DNA from: Oceanobacillus saliphilus
Lineage (GTDB): Bacteria > Bacillota > Bacilli > Bacillales > Amphibacillaceae
Length of the DNA stretch: 64,000 bases
Direction of reading: 5' to 3'
NCBI RefSeq assembly: GCF_023522835.1
Contig: NZ_JALCZU010000001.1
Span: 186,001 to 250,000 of the forward strand
The notes beneath the pieces are model-generated. The model searched no databases, was not told the DNA's origin, and saw nothing but the letters and a program-made list of their open reading frames with translations. This document shows positions 32,574 through 41,993 of this stretch, piece by piece. The position numbers and the translations under genes are program-made. The stretch's first letter is position 1, and every line of letters starts with the position of its first letter.

Positions 32574-33443
32574 ATGGATGAAAAAGATTGGTATATGCTG
32601 AAAGCGCTTCATGATGAAGGGAGCATTACAAAAGCATCTGAAGTACTGTATGTCTCACAACCCGCATTGACTAAAAGAATTAAGCAACTGGAAAGTGATT
32701 TTAGAATGGAATTCATTTCAAGAAGTAGTAAAGGTATACGCTTTACCAAAGAAGGAGAGTATTTAGTTAATTATGCAAAAGATATGATAACTGCACTTCA
32801 AAAAACGAAAGATGCTCTCAACAACATGTCAAGCAACTCCGTGTCTGGTACCCTACGACTTGGAGGTTCATTCAATTTTGCACATAACCATCTCCCATAC
32901 TTGCTGAAAGAATTTTCACAGCAATTTCCACTTGTTAAAACCGATATTCGGACTGGATACAGTTCAGACATTATTAAACAACTGCAAGATGAAATTATTC
33001 AAATCGGGATCGTAAGGGGAGAATTTTCCTGGAATGGCCCAAAGAAACATTTAAAGTCTGAAAATATCTGTCTTGTATCAAATAAAGAAATAGATGTTAG
33101 CGACCTACCGAATCTCCCGCGTGTTGTTTACAAAACAGATCCCCTACTCAAAAAACAACTAGATCAATGGTGGTATGACGTATACAAACAACCACCTACA
33201 ATTGCAATGGAAGTTGACAATAGTAAAACTTGTGTAGGAATGGTTAGTCAAGGCTTGGGTTTTGCTATTCTCCCACAATATAGTCTTGATATAAATAGCA
33301 ACTTATATCTAAAAAATCTCCAAGATGCTGATGGCAATCAACTACATAGAGATACATGGATAATTTATAAAGAGAAGGATATAAAGTTCTCAACTGTGAA
33401 TGAATTTGTGAAATTTATTGAGCAACGAATGGAAGAGAAATAA
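32574..33443 (+). CDS. LysR-family regulator, tandem copy 1
   Basis: 289 residues from ATG 32574, which has GGGGAGGAGGGG 11 bases upstream. An upstream in-frame ATG at 32448 is not preceded by a ribosome site and would add residues unlike the family. HTH: ITKASEVLYVSQPALTKRIK. C-terminal NSKTCVGMVSQGLGFAILP corresponds to the same segment in the other two LysR paralogues. Likely controls the divergent RraA unit. Confidence 0.9.
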   Translation: MDEKDWYMLKALHDEGSITKASEVLYVSQPALTKRIKQLESDFRMEFISRSSKGIRFTKEGEYLVNYAKDMITALQKTKDALNNMSSNSVSGTLRLGGSFNFAHNHLPYLLKEFSQQFPLVKTDIRTGYSSDIIKQLQDEIIQIGIVRGEFSWNGPKKHLKSENICLVSNKEIDVSDLPNLPRVVYKTDPLLKKQLDQWWYDVYKQPPTIAMEVDNSKTCVGMVSQGLGFAILPQYSLDINSNLYLKNLQDADGNQLHRDTWIIYKEKDIKFSTVNEFVKFIEQRMEEK

Positions 33444-33496
33444 GCACCTTAGATAGAGAAATTCCAAAGTTCGTCATGAAAGGAGGCATTTACTTT

Positions 33497-34363
33497 TTGA
33501 ATGAAAAGGATTGGCAAATCTTAAAAACGATTGATGAGGAAAAAAATATTACAAGATCAGCAGAAAGATTATACATATCGCAACCTGCTTTGACATATCG
33601 AATAAACCAAATAGAGAATGAATTAAATATTAAAATCTTTTCAAGAAGTAACAAAGGCATTTTTATTACCGAAGAAGGAATACATGTCGTTAAGTATGCT
33701 GAAAAAATGCTACTTCATTTTCAGAAGTTAAAAGACAACTTAATGAACCTTAAAGATATGACTTCAGGTGAATTAAGAATAGGTGTTTCCAGCAATTTCG
33801 CCCAATATGAACTACCTAATATTTTAAAAAACTTTTTAACAGATTTTCCAAATGTCCAAGTAAAATTAATGACTGACTGGAGTAATAAAATAATGAATCT
33901 CTTTCTTAATGAAGAAATTCATGTGGCAATAGTCAGAGGAGAATGTACCTGGAAAGGACCAAAAATCTTTATCAATCAAGATCCAATTTCACTCATATCC
34001 AAACAACAGATACCTATTGACTCTCTTCCTAATCATCCTATGATTAGCTATAAGACGGAACCAGCCTTAAAGAATATCATCGATACTTGGTGGCGAGAAC
34101 ACTTTCAAACACCTCCCTTAATTTCAATGGAAGTGGATAAGTTGGAAACATGTAAAGAAATGGTGCTTAAAGGTCTTGGCTTCGGAGTTGTCCCCAATTA
34201 TGTTGTGAAACATCATAAAAACAATTTGTCTATCCAACCATTAACTTCCATCAAAAACAAACCAATTGTTCGCGACCTCTGGCTTTATTATCGAAAGGAA
34301 AGTTTAGAACTGTCAACAGTAAAGGCATTCATTGACTTTATGGAAGAGGCCAAACTCAAGTAG
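33497..34363 (+). CDS. LysR-family regulator, tandem copy 2
   Basis: 288 residues. I choose the TTG at 33497: AAAGGAGG lies 10-11 bases upstream, and the product then begins (M)NEKDWQILKTIDEEKNITR, exactly aligned with the paralogues, whereas the ATG at 33476 precedes its own ribosome site. HTH: TRSAERLYISQPALTYRINQ. Effector segment: DKLETCKEMVLKGLGFGVVP. Follows the first LysR gene by 53 bases and overlaps the convergent MFS gene by 8. Confidence 0.9.
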   Translation: MNEKDWQILKTIDEEKNITRSAERLYISQPALTYRINQIENELNIKIFSRSNKGIFITEEGIHVVKYAEKMLLHFQKLKDNLMNLKDMTSGELRIGVSSNFAQYELPNILKNFLTDFPNVQVKLMTDWSNKIMNLFLNEEIHVAIVRGECTWKGPKIFINQDPISLISKQQIPIDSLPNHPMISYKTEPALKNIIDTWWREHFQTPPLISMEVDKLETCKEMVLKGLGFGVVPNYVVKHHKNNLSIQPLTSIKNKPIVRDLWLYYRKESLELSTVKAFIDFMEEAKLK

Positions 34364-35534
34364 AGTCTTGAGATTTGGTCTTTTCTTGTTTATCCAACCC
34401 TAATGAAAAGAAAGCACCAAAACCTAGTAAGATTGCCTCTATAACAAATATCGAACCAAGCCCAACAAGGGAACTCACCCCTGCAAAGATAATCGGTGAT
34501 ACTACCTGTGACAATCTATTTCCAGCTAGTCTTAAGCCTAAAACCTCAGCAGTGTGATTTTTTGGAGCAAATTGATAGGTTAACAGAATGGTTAAAGGCT
34601 GAGACATCCCCAACCCAGCACCTAGTATCATAACAACAATAATAATTGTACTAAAGCCATCAAATACAGGAATAAAGCTATAAGCTATGGCTCCCATTAA
34701 CATGAATGCAAATAAAACTCGAACCCGACCAAATTTAAGTACAGCTGTTGCCAAAAATAATCGAGCGATAACACTAGCCAATGCCATAAACATGATAATC
34801 AAACCAATTTTTGATGGGCTAAAACCTTGTGAATTTGCATAGAGCGGATAGTATACATAAAATAAATCAAGGGCAGCTAAGTTAATCATACTTACTATAA
34901 TAATTCGCTTTAACCCTTTAATGGATACTATTTTCTTAACTGAAATACTTTCAATATTTTTTTTATCCGTTTGACTCTTTTTTTGAATGACAAGTATGCC
35001 ACAAACAAGAGATACAATGGAAATTATCGATAAAATAAAATAGGTATCCTGAAACCCTCTATGCTCGGAAACAAATCCTCCAATTAACGGACCAATTGTA
35101 TTTCCAATTGACGTAAATAAGCTAAAAGTACCAATTGCTTTATCTTGCTTAACCCCACTTGTTGCAAATTTTGCTATTCCATTTTGTACAGATACTAATG
35201 CTAAAAATTGAGATCCTCCAAGTAGAATTAAACAGATATAAAGCATGTATAGCTCTGGTATAAGATATGGTAATATTAGTGCTAACGTAACCCCAATTGT
35301 TCCCAAAACTAATGGTAACTTTTCACCAAATTTATCAATAAAACGGCCTGTGACAATAGCAATGAAAATTGGCATGATTGAATAAAATGCTGTAATTACT
35401 CCAATTTCAAGTACGGAAGCCCCTAAATCTTCCGCAAACAACGATGTCATGGGGCGAACCGCTGAAACTGGTATGAGTATAAATAAAATTGCAAATAAAA
35501 ACAGAAAGTAGTTTTTCATTGTATTTTCATCCAT
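34356..35534 (-). CDS. MFS transporter
   Basis: 392 residues, 12 predicted membrane helices. The loop 2-3 motif appears as VTGRFIDKFGEKLP, and GNTIGPLIGGFVSEHRG belongs to helix 5. Substrate unknown; could export or import a catabolite. A start at the ATG of MKNYFLFLF (35519) is equally possible; neither has a strong ribosome site. Convergent with the LysR gene. Confidence 0.85.
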   Translation of the reverse strand: MDENTMKNYFLFLFAILFILIPVSAVRPMTSLFAEDLGASVLEIGVITAFYSIMPIFIAIVTGRFIDKFGEKLPLVLGTIGVTLALILPYLIPELYMLYICLILLGGSQFLALVSVQNGIAKFATSGVKQDKAIGTFSLFTSIGNTIGPLIGGFVSEHRGFQDTYFILSIISIVSLVCGILVIQKKSQTDKKNIESISVKKIVSIKGLKRIIIVSMINLAALDLFYVYYPLYANSQGFSPSKIGLIIMFMALASVIARLFLATAVLKFGRVRVLFAFMLMGAIAYSFIPVFDGFSTIIIVVMILGAGLGMSQPLTILLTYQFAPKNHTAEVLGLRLAGNRLSQVVSPIIFAGVSSLVGLGSIFVIEAILLGFGAFFSLGLDKQEKTKSQDST

Positions 35535-35583
35535 TCATATTTTAAAGGCTTATGGACTCTATTGAGCAATTTTACTTCTAACC

Positions 35584-35643
35584 AATAAGGAAGACCTCAA
35601 TTTCTATGAATAGGGTGTTACTTAGCAGTAAGGACTTCCTATT
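35584..35643 (-). terminator. Inverted repeat between acyl-CoA dehydrogenase and MFS genes
   Basis: AATAAGGAAG (35584) and CTTCCTATT (35635) with a 41-base loop and no T-run. Weak candidate terminator. Confidence 0.3.
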
Positions 35644-35709
35644 CTATTAGTTCCGTTCATTTACACAAAACATTCTAACTCATTTTTAAAAGAGTACTTT
35701 ATACATTAA

Positions 35710-36861
35710 TTAATAGATTCTATCAGCATTTAATAGTTTTTTAGCAATTACATTCTTTTGTATTTCTGATGTGCCACCTCCAAGAGCACCAAACCTTGCT
35801 CCTCTTACCATGCGTTCTACTGGATATTCTTTTGTATAACCATACCCACCATGAAGTTGTAATGCCTTGTTTGTGACACGAATAGCCATTTCGTTCGTGA
35901 AGAACTTAGCAGTCGATGCCTCTAACTGATCTGAAAATCCTTTACCTGCATTCATAGCAGCTTTATATAGAAGCGCTTTACTTGCCTCGATTTCTGTATA
36001 CATTTCGGCAAGCATCCATTGAATTCCTTGGAAATCGGATATTTTTTGACCAAATTGTTCTCTTTCCTTCGTAAAGCGTAGCGCCTCATTAAAAGCACCT
36101 TCAGCAAGCCCGAGTGTAATCGCTGGATTTAAGCAACGCTGTGTATTAAAGCCAGACATTAACTTTTTGAATCCGTTTTCTCTAACTAAAACATTTTCAA
36201 CTGGAACCTCGCAATCTTCCAAAACAACCTCCCATAAGTACTCACCACCCATTGTTTTAAACCCTTGTTTAACTTGAAGGCCTAAAGTATCTTTGTCAAC
36301 TAATAAACAACCGATTCCTTTATAACCTTCTTCACCCTCAAACCGTGTAAATAGCAGGAATAAATCAGCAACTTCTGCACGGCTAATCATCGTTTTTGTT
36401 CCATTTACAATATATTTATTCCCTTTTAAAACTGCATTTGTTTTCATTTGGGCAGCATCTGACCCAGTATCAGGTTCCGTTATACAAATTGCTAAAATTG
36501 CATCTCCTCTAGCAATCCTTGGTAAATATTTATGCTTCTGTTCTTCTGTCCCGTAAGCAACAATAGCTTTTGTTTGTACACCAATTTCTCCTAAGGCCGC
36601 CATTGCTGTAATATAGCAACCTTTTGCTATTTCTTCTAATATTAAAACTGCGTCCATAACCGTGCCATCCGAACCACCATACTCTTCTGGTATTGAAATT
36701 CCGAGTATCCCTAAATCACCAAGTAATTTAATGTTTTCCATAGGAAACTCTCCGGTTTCACTGATTTCTGCTGCTCTTGGTTTAAATTTTTCTTCCGTTA
36801 CTTTTCTAATTGTATCAACCATTAGACTTTGCTCTTCAGTAATTTTCATTGCATTGGTCAT
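35710..36861 (-). CDS. Acyl-CoA dehydrogenase family protein, atypical active site
   Basis: 383 residues from ATG 36861, with TTGGAGG 8 bases upstream. Family signatures are present: CITEPDTGSDAAQMKTNA and QLHGGYGYTKEYPVERMVRG. The canonical catalytic Glu (as in YEGTSEIQ of most members) is Gly here: FGALGGGTSEIQKN. The alternative Glu position of isovaleryl-CoA dehydrogenase (LDLERL) reads FNTQRC. The enzyme may use another base or have a different reaction. It follows the CoA-ligase alpha gene by 23 bases, so its substrate is probably the CoA ester made by that ligase. Confidence 0.88.
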   Translation of the reverse strand: MTNAMKITEEQSLMVDTIRKVTEEKFKPRAAEISETGEFPMENIKLLGDLGILGISIPEEYGGSDGTVMDAVLILEEIAKGCYITAMAALGEIGVQTKAIVAYGTEEQKHKYLPRIARGDAILAICITEPDTGSDAAQMKTNAVLKGNKYIVNGTKTMISRAEVADLFLLFTRFEGEEGYKGIGCLLVDKDTLGLQVKQGFKTMGGEYLWEVVLEDCEVPVENVLVRENGFKKLMSGFNTQRCLNPAITLGLAEGAFNEALRFTKEREQFGQKISDFQGIQWMLAEMYTEIEASKALLYKAAMNAGKGFSDQLEASTAKFFTNEMAIRVTNKALQLHGGYGYTKEYPVERMVRGARFGALGGGTSEIQKNVIAKKLLNADRIY

Positions 36862-36884
36862 TTTTCTTACCTCCAATATATATT

Positions 36885-37757
36885 TTAAAATTTTGAAAAT
36901 TTAATCGCCAAATCTTTAACCTCGAACAATGAGTTCGCAACATAAATGCCATTTCGTTTTAACTCTTCTATTTTAGATTGATAACTACCCTCTGTCTTTG
37001 AAATAAGTGCACCTGCATGTCCCATAGGCTTACCCTCTGGAGCGTTTTTACCAGCAATGAATGAAATTACTGGCTTCTGAATATGTTTTCGAACATATCG
37101 TGCACATTCTTCTTCTTCATTACCACCTATTTCTCCAACTAATACCACACAGTTCGTTTCATCGTCTTCCTCAAACAACCGAAGAGCATCTATAAAGCTG
37201 AATCCTTTTATAGGATCTCCACCAATACCGATAATTGTCGATTGTCCGATTCCAGCTTCCTTTAGTTGATAACAAATCTCATAGGTCAATGTTCCGCTCT
37301 TACCGACAACACCGACTGTTCCAGGTAATACCACCTTATCTGGAATAAATCCAATCTTTGATTTTCCAGGAGTATATATTCCTGGTGAGCACGGGCCAAT
37401 TAAGGTTGAATTCGAATGTTCAAGCAGGCTGTGAACGTACAGCATTTCATGAATCGGAATACCTTCAGTAACACAAACAATTAATTCGACGTTTGCATCG
37501 ATACTTTCTATAATAGCTTTGGCTGCATATTTTGCTGGAGCATAGATAAGTGACAAATCTACCTTATGCTCAAGTAATGCTTCCTTGACTGTATCGTATA
37601 TAGGCCAGCTTCCAACCATAGTCCCTCCTTTACTCGGAACCACTCCAGCTACAATTTGCGTGTTATTTTTAGCCATGTTTATCGCATGTTTGTAAGCAAT
37701 CTTAGCTGTTAACCCTTGAATTAATACCTTTGTTTTATCATGGATTAGTACACTCAA
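36885..37757 (-). CDS. Succinyl-CoA synthetase alpha-like subunit (acid-CoA ligase)
   Basis: About 290 residues. CoA-binding N-terminus VLIQGLTAKIAYKHAINMAK, VVPSKGGTM and the phosphohistidine segment GKPMGHAGALI. GVVGKSGTLTYEICYQL resembles SucD. I prefer the TTG at 37757, 11 bases behind GGGAGG, giving (M)SVLIHDKTKVLIQG as in SucD; the GTG at 37769 is too close to that site. Overlaps the beta subunit by 20 bases. The pair probably activates a di- or tricarboxylate rather than serving the TCA cycle, because it sits in a catabolic operon. Confidence 0.88.
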   Translation of the reverse strand: MSVLIHDKTKVLIQGLTAKIAYKHAINMAKNNTQIVAGVVPSKGGTMVGSWPIYDTVKEALLEHKVDLSLIYAPAKYAAKAIIESIDANVELIVCVTEGIPIHEMLYVHSLLEHSNSTLIGPCSPGIYTPGKSKIGFIPDKVVLPGTVGVVGKSGTLTYEICYQLKEAGIGQSTIIGIGGDPIKGFSFIDALRLFEEDDETNCVVLVGEIGGNEEEECARYVRKHIQKPVISFIAGKNAPEGKPMGHAGALISKTEGSYQSKIEELKRNGIYVANSLFEVKDLAIKFSKF

Positions 37758-38907
37758 ATTTGGATTCACCTCCCAGCAAAACTCTCAATGATTGTTCAAG
37801 TGAATTGGTAACAAATATTCCTTGCTCTTCGATGATTCTTTTTGCTTTGGCATAGTTATTACCCTCTAAGCGTAATATCCACTTCACATCTTTATTAAAA
37901 TGAACTTGTTCTTTTGCCTTTAGAAGAACAACAGCAAATTCTGCTAAATCTGTGATACCCGCGAATATACTGACGAAAATATACTCTAAGTTACGGAACT
38001 TTTTAAACTCTTCTAGTATCACTACTAACCTAGCAGGATCCCCTTTAATTTGCCCTGAACGAACATCAGCAAAGTTAATTGGTTCAATCTGCCTTTCTTT
38101 CATTTCATCCACAATGGCCATAGATAAACCAGCACCTGTCGAGAGTAATGCCACCGTACCTTCTCGATTAAGTTCAACGAAATCAAAGCCATAATGAAGT
38201 TTAAACCATGTTTGTCTGTAAAGTTCCCTATTCGATGAAACGATTTCCTTTGTGACTTCATGAAATGGAACTGCATTATCGTCCACATAAAAATGGACAT
38301 CTAATATACCTAAGTTATTGGAAGTTGTCCAAACAATTGGGTTTATTTCCAGTAATGTACAATCATAGGTACGAAACACTTTATAAAGTTTTTTTATAAC
38401 AGCTGTTAATTTTGATGCTCGATTATCAGGTAAATTAGAACTTAATAAAAAGCCATTCAGTTTCTCATCATTTAGATCTTGTTCAATTGATATCGTTAGA
38501 CGATGTAGGTTCTCACCATCTGTTTGCTCCTCTACATCAACCCCACCAGAAATACTAAATAACAGTAAAATTTCTCTTCTTGTTGCATCGAGTGAAAAAC
38601 TCACATAATATTCATTATAAAATGGAATTACTTCTTCGCATAAAATACTCGTTACCAATTGACCACTAAAAGAACTATAGAGCATTTCTTTAAGCCACTG
38701 TATTGCTTCTTGTTCAGTATTCGCTACTATAACCCCTCCAAGTTTGCCTCTTCCCCCTGACAATACTTGAACCTTCATTACCATCGGAAACCCTAGTACA
38801 TTTTTGGCAATATTTAAGTCATCTACTGTTGAGACCAGTACTGATTTAGGAATGGAGAAACCGTCTTGCTTCATAATATCCTTCCCACTATGCTCTAATA
38901 ACCGCAT
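37738..38907 (-). CDS. Succinyl-CoA synthetase beta-like subunit (acid-CoA ligase)
   Basis: 389 residues, ATP-grasp plus CoA-ligase domain. FPMVMKVQVLSGGRGKLGGV binds the nucleotide, CTLLEINPIVWT coordinates Mg, and LSTGAGLSMAIVDEMKERQI with FADVRSGQIKGDPARLVVIL forms the ligase domain. Several SucC positions are changed (for instance NFADVRSG instead of the usual NFLDVGGG), which supports a substrate other than succinate. AGGAGG precedes the ATG by 11 bases. First gene of the three-gene unit ending with the acyl-CoA dehydrogenase. Confidence 0.88.
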   Translation of the reverse strand: MRLLEHSGKDIMKQDGFSIPKSVLVSTVDDLNIAKNVLGFPMVMKVQVLSGGRGKLGGVIVANTEQEAIQWLKEMLYSSFSGQLVTSILCEEVIPFYNEYYVSFSLDATRREILLLFSISGGVDVEEQTDGENLHRLTISIEQDLNDEKLNGFLLSSNLPDNRASKLTAVIKKLYKVFRTYDCTLLEINPIVWTTSNNLGILDVHFYVDDNAVPFHEVTKEIVSSNRELYRQTWFKLHYGFDFVELNREGTVALLSTGAGLSMAIVDEMKERQIEPINFADVRSGQIKGDPARLVVILEEFKKFRNLEYIFVSIFAGITDLAEFAVVLLKAKEQVHFNKDVKWILRLEGNNYAKAKRIIEEQGIFVTNSLEQSLRVLLGGESKFECTNP

Positions 38908-39099
38908 CTACTTTATAACCTCCTATTTCACAATTTTAATCTCCCTTTATTCCACTTAGACTAATCGAAAGCTTTCTTAATAAAACCATACTAGAATATA
39001 CAAGAAATCTACAATAGAAAAAATTTAGTGGCCCGATTAACTATTTCTATCGTGTGAATTGGAAATAGGAGATAATAATCTTCCCTAGCTCAAATAACA

Positions 39100-39149
39100 A
39101 AAAGAAAACCGAATGAATATGAGGGTTTTAACCAAATTTCATGCGGTTT
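39100..39149 (-). terminator. Terminator behind the HpaI-like aldolase
   Basis: Minus strand AAACCG-C-ATGAA-AT pairs with AT-ATTCAT-CGGTTT over a 15-base loop, followed by TCTTTTTG. It separates the transporter/aldolase unit from the CoA-ligase unit. Confidence 0.7.
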
Positions 39150-39160
39150 GAATAAAATAG

Positions 39161-39949
39161 CTATGGTTTTATTTTTGATATGATTTTTGAAAAAGCGTGC
39201 TTGATAATGGATGAATCATGTCCAAAGGTAATTATTTTCGCACCTTTTTCCTGCCATTCTTTAACAACTTCGTTTAAGTTTTCATCAGTAGAATCTAGCT
39301 GTGGGGAAATGGCTCGCCCTTTTTTTAATGCCTTCTCAAATATTTTTTCTTCTGCTTCCAGTACAAGTTGATGATTTCTTTGGCCTGGAACCCCTAATGC
39401 ATTAGATAAATCTCCACGGCCACTTAAAATCATATCAATTCCTTCTACATTTAAGATTTCATCAAGATTTTCTATAGCCTGTAAATTTTCAATTTGAATT
39501 CCTATCATTACCTCTTCATTTGTCCACTTTTTGAAATCTTCGCCCTTAATTTCGCCATAGCCTGATTTCCTTGGAGATGAAAACATACCACGATTCCCAA
39601 CAGGAGAAAATTTCACAGCATTTACAACCGCTTGAGCATCTGCTGCCGTTTCGATATCTGGTACAATAACCCCCATTACTCCACTTTCTAGTACATTCGC
39701 TATCTTTTGTTCATCTAACTCTAAACGAATAAAAGGAATGATTCCATGAACTTCAGCAGCGCGTATAAAATGTTCTATTGCAAACAGATCAAATGGTGCA
39801 TGGGCCCAATCTAGTCTTATCCATTCAAACCCAGCTAAACCAGCTAACTCAATAATGGTTGGTGATGGTATTGATGTGTAAATTCCTGGTGAAATATCCC
39901 CCGTTTTGAGAGCCTTCTTTACCTTATTATCATTTAATACGTACACCAT
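39161..39949 (-). CDS. HpcH/HpaI-family aldolase
   Basis: 262 residues, class II pyruvate-dependent aldolase fold. LAGFEWIRLDWAHAPFD carries the active-site His, VIVPDIETAADAQAVVNAVK and GIQIENLQAIENLDEIL the metal Glu, and ILSGRGDLSNALG the metal Asp. Family members cleave 4-hydroxy-2-oxo acids to pyruvate and an aldehyde or oxo acid; others are malyl- or citramalyl-CoA lyases. GGAGG precedes the ATG. It is in line with the tct transporter genes (47 bases after tctA). Confidence 0.88.
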   Translation of the reverse strand: MVYVLNDNKVKKALKTGDISPGIYTSIPSPTIIELAGLAGFEWIRLDWAHAPFDLFAIEHFIRAAEVHGIIPFIRLELDEQKIANVLESGVMGVIVPDIETAADAQAVVNAVKFSPVGNRGMFSSPRKSGYGEIKGEDFKKWTNEEVMIGIQIENLQAIENLDEILNVEGIDMILSGRGDLSNALGVPGQRNHQLVLEAEEKIFEKALKKGRAISPQLDSTDENLNEVVKEWQEKGAKIITFGHDSSIIKHAFSKIISKIKP

Positions 39950-39996
39950 TTTAAAACCTCCACTTATATTATTAATCTAGTTACTAATATTTCTAG

Positions 39997-41499
39997 TTAG
40001 CTGGCCTTCGTCTCCTCTTTTACTTTTTGTGTTTTTTGTTTTCTATGCGAAATAAATATTGCAATTAACATGAGTATTAATATTCCGATTATTATCTGGC
40101 TGTATGACCTAGTGAAAAACACTGTCAAATCGCCTCCAGACATACTTATTGAACGTCTGAAACTTGTTTCAATTATCGGTCCCAAAATAAATGCTAATAT
40201 AATCGATGGGAGTGAAAAATCTAACTTTTTAAGGATATATGCTAGTACACCAATGGCAATAGCTACCCAAACGTCAAAGATGTTTTGACTTGAGGCATAA
40301 ACTCCAATTATAGTAACTAACAAAATAATCGGAATCAAAATGTAGTTTTGCAAAGTTAGTACACGCGCCCATAATGATGTAGTATATTTACCTATTACAT
40401 ACATCGCAACTGTTGCAATTAAAAAGCCCCAGAAAATACCATAAATTAAATTAGTTTCTGACTTAAACACATTCGGTCCTAGCTGAATGCCTTGAATTAA
40501 GAATGCTCCTAAAATTACTGCTGTTGCAGGTGAACCTGGAAGACCTAAGGTTAAAAGGGGTACAAGCGCTCCACCTACTGCACCATTATTTGCAGCTTCT
40601 GGAGCTGCAATCCCGTTAGGTTCCCCTTTTCCAAAATCTTCTGGGTTTTTAGAAGAACGTTTTACTTCTGTATAAGCAAACCAAGATGCGGGTCCAGCTC
40701 CTAATCCAGGGAGAACCCCAACAAATGAACCGATAAACGAACCCTTCATAATACTTTTAAAAACATTCTTAAATTCTTCCCATGATATTTTAGTCTTTAA
40801 ATTTTCTTTTTTCGAAACATAGCGTTTACGAAGATCACCTAACATGAATAACACCTCTGAAATCGCAAACATACCAATTAATACAGCAATCATTGAAACT
40901 CCATCTAATAATGATAGACTCCCAAACGTAAATCGGGCAGAACCAGTCATTGTATCTATTCCAATCATACTAAGAAGAAGTCCAAACAATACAGATAAGA
41001 AACTTTTTGGTAAGTCTTTACTACTAAGACCTCCTACCAAAATAAGTCCTACAATTCCAATTAAAAAGAATTCTGGATCGCCAAATTTTACAGCGATATT
41101 TGCTAGAGGAATGGTTAAAGTCATTAAAATAATACCACCTACTATTCCTCCAATAGTAGATGAAGTAAGAGAATAACCCAATGCTTTGCCAGGTGATCCC
41201 TTCCTAGCTAGTGGTAAACCGTCTATTAAGGTTGCAGTTGCAGCAGGTGTACCAGGTACACCTAACACAATGGATGAAATAGATCCACCATATTCAGCAC
41301 ATTGATAGACTGCTACTAAAAGTAATATTGCTGGAAGTGGATCTAATGTAAAAGTAACTGGTAAAATCAACGCTATACCAACTGTAGCTCCAAGGCCTGG
41401 TAAAGCACCAATGAAGAGTCCAAAAATGGTACCAAAAATTATGGCAAACAATGCTTGTAGAGTAAATAAAGCTGAAAAGTCAAATGCGAAAACATCCAT
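39997..41499 (-). CDS. tctA: Tripartite tricarboxylate transporter, large membrane subunit TctA
   Basis: 500 residues, about 12 helices. LFIGALPGLGATVGIALILP and FVGVLPGLGAGPASWFAYTE are the two conserved PGLGA motifs of TctA. VYQCAEYGGSISSIVLGVPG and a C-terminal Lys-rich tail complete it. It forms the channel of a secondary transporter driven by ion gradient and fed by the TctC lipoprotein. AAGGGAG precedes the ATG. 18 bases after tctB. Confidence 0.95.
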   Translation of the reverse strand: MDVFAFDFSALFTLQALFAIIFGTIFGLFIGALPGLGATVGIALILPVTFTLDPLPAILLLVAVYQCAEYGGSISSIVLGVPGTPAATATLIDGLPLARKGSPGKALGYSLTSSTIGGIVGGIILMTLTIPLANIAVKFGDPEFFLIGIVGLILVGGLSSKDLPKSFLSVLFGLLLSMIGIDTMTGSARFTFGSLSLLDGVSMIAVLIGMFAISEVLFMLGDLRKRYVSKKENLKTKISWEEFKNVFKSIMKGSFIGSFVGVLPGLGAGPASWFAYTEVKRSSKNPEDFGKGEPNGIAAPEAANNGAVGGALVPLLTLGLPGSPATAVILGAFLIQGIQLGPNVFKSETNLIYGIFWGFLIATVAMYVIGKYTTSLWARVLTLQNYILIPIILLVTIIGVYASSQNIFDVWVAIAIGVLAYILKKLDFSLPSIILAFILGPIIETSFRRSISMSGGDLTVFFTRSYSQIIIGILILMLIAIFISHRKQKTQKVKEETKAS

Positions 41500-41517
41500 A
41501 ATTTATCTCCCTTACAA

Positions 41518-41964
41518 TTAAAAGTTAACTCCAAGTAATTGAGAAAATACTACATATATTAATCCAACGACAGTTATAGCTGTTCCTCCTGAAATTAGTA
41601 ATTTCCTGATTTTATTATTAATGTTACTGAATATATAGAACAAAAAGCATAATAGTAAAAACGAGAGAATATAAAACAACCCAAGGTACTGCCATAAAAT
41701 CAAAAATATTACTGTTGCTACGATTGTTGTTATTACATACTTAAAATTTGCCAATTCTACTTTTTCGTCTTCTTGTCTCAGTGTAGTGATAAAGCTGATG
41801 ACACCGACAATAATGATTAGAGTCGCAACAATTCTGGGAAATGTTGCAGGACTACTTGGCTGATTTGGTTGTATTCCTGCCAAATCACTAGACACAAACA
41901 TGAAAACTAATGCCATTGCGATTAGTAGAATCAACGATACATAAGTTGATTTTTTATAACTCAT
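41518..41964 (-). CDS. tctB: Tripartite tricarboxylate transporter, small membrane subunit TctB
   Basis: 148 residues with four membrane helices and the family's PSSPATFPRIVATLIIIVG segment after the first helix. The ATG at 41964 fits GGAGG 7 bases upstream better than the TTG at 41967. Between tctC and tctA, as in most operons of this type. Confidence 0.92.
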   Translation of the reverse strand: MSYKKSTYVSLILLIAMALVFMFVSSDLAGIQPNQPSSPATFPRIVATLIIIVGVISFITTLRQEDEKVELANFKYVITTIVATVIFLILWQYLGLFYILSFLLLCFLFYIFSNINNKIRKLLISGGTAITVVGLIYVVFSQLLGVNF

Positions 41965-41993
41965 CAAATAACCTCCATAGAGCGTGCTTAAGT

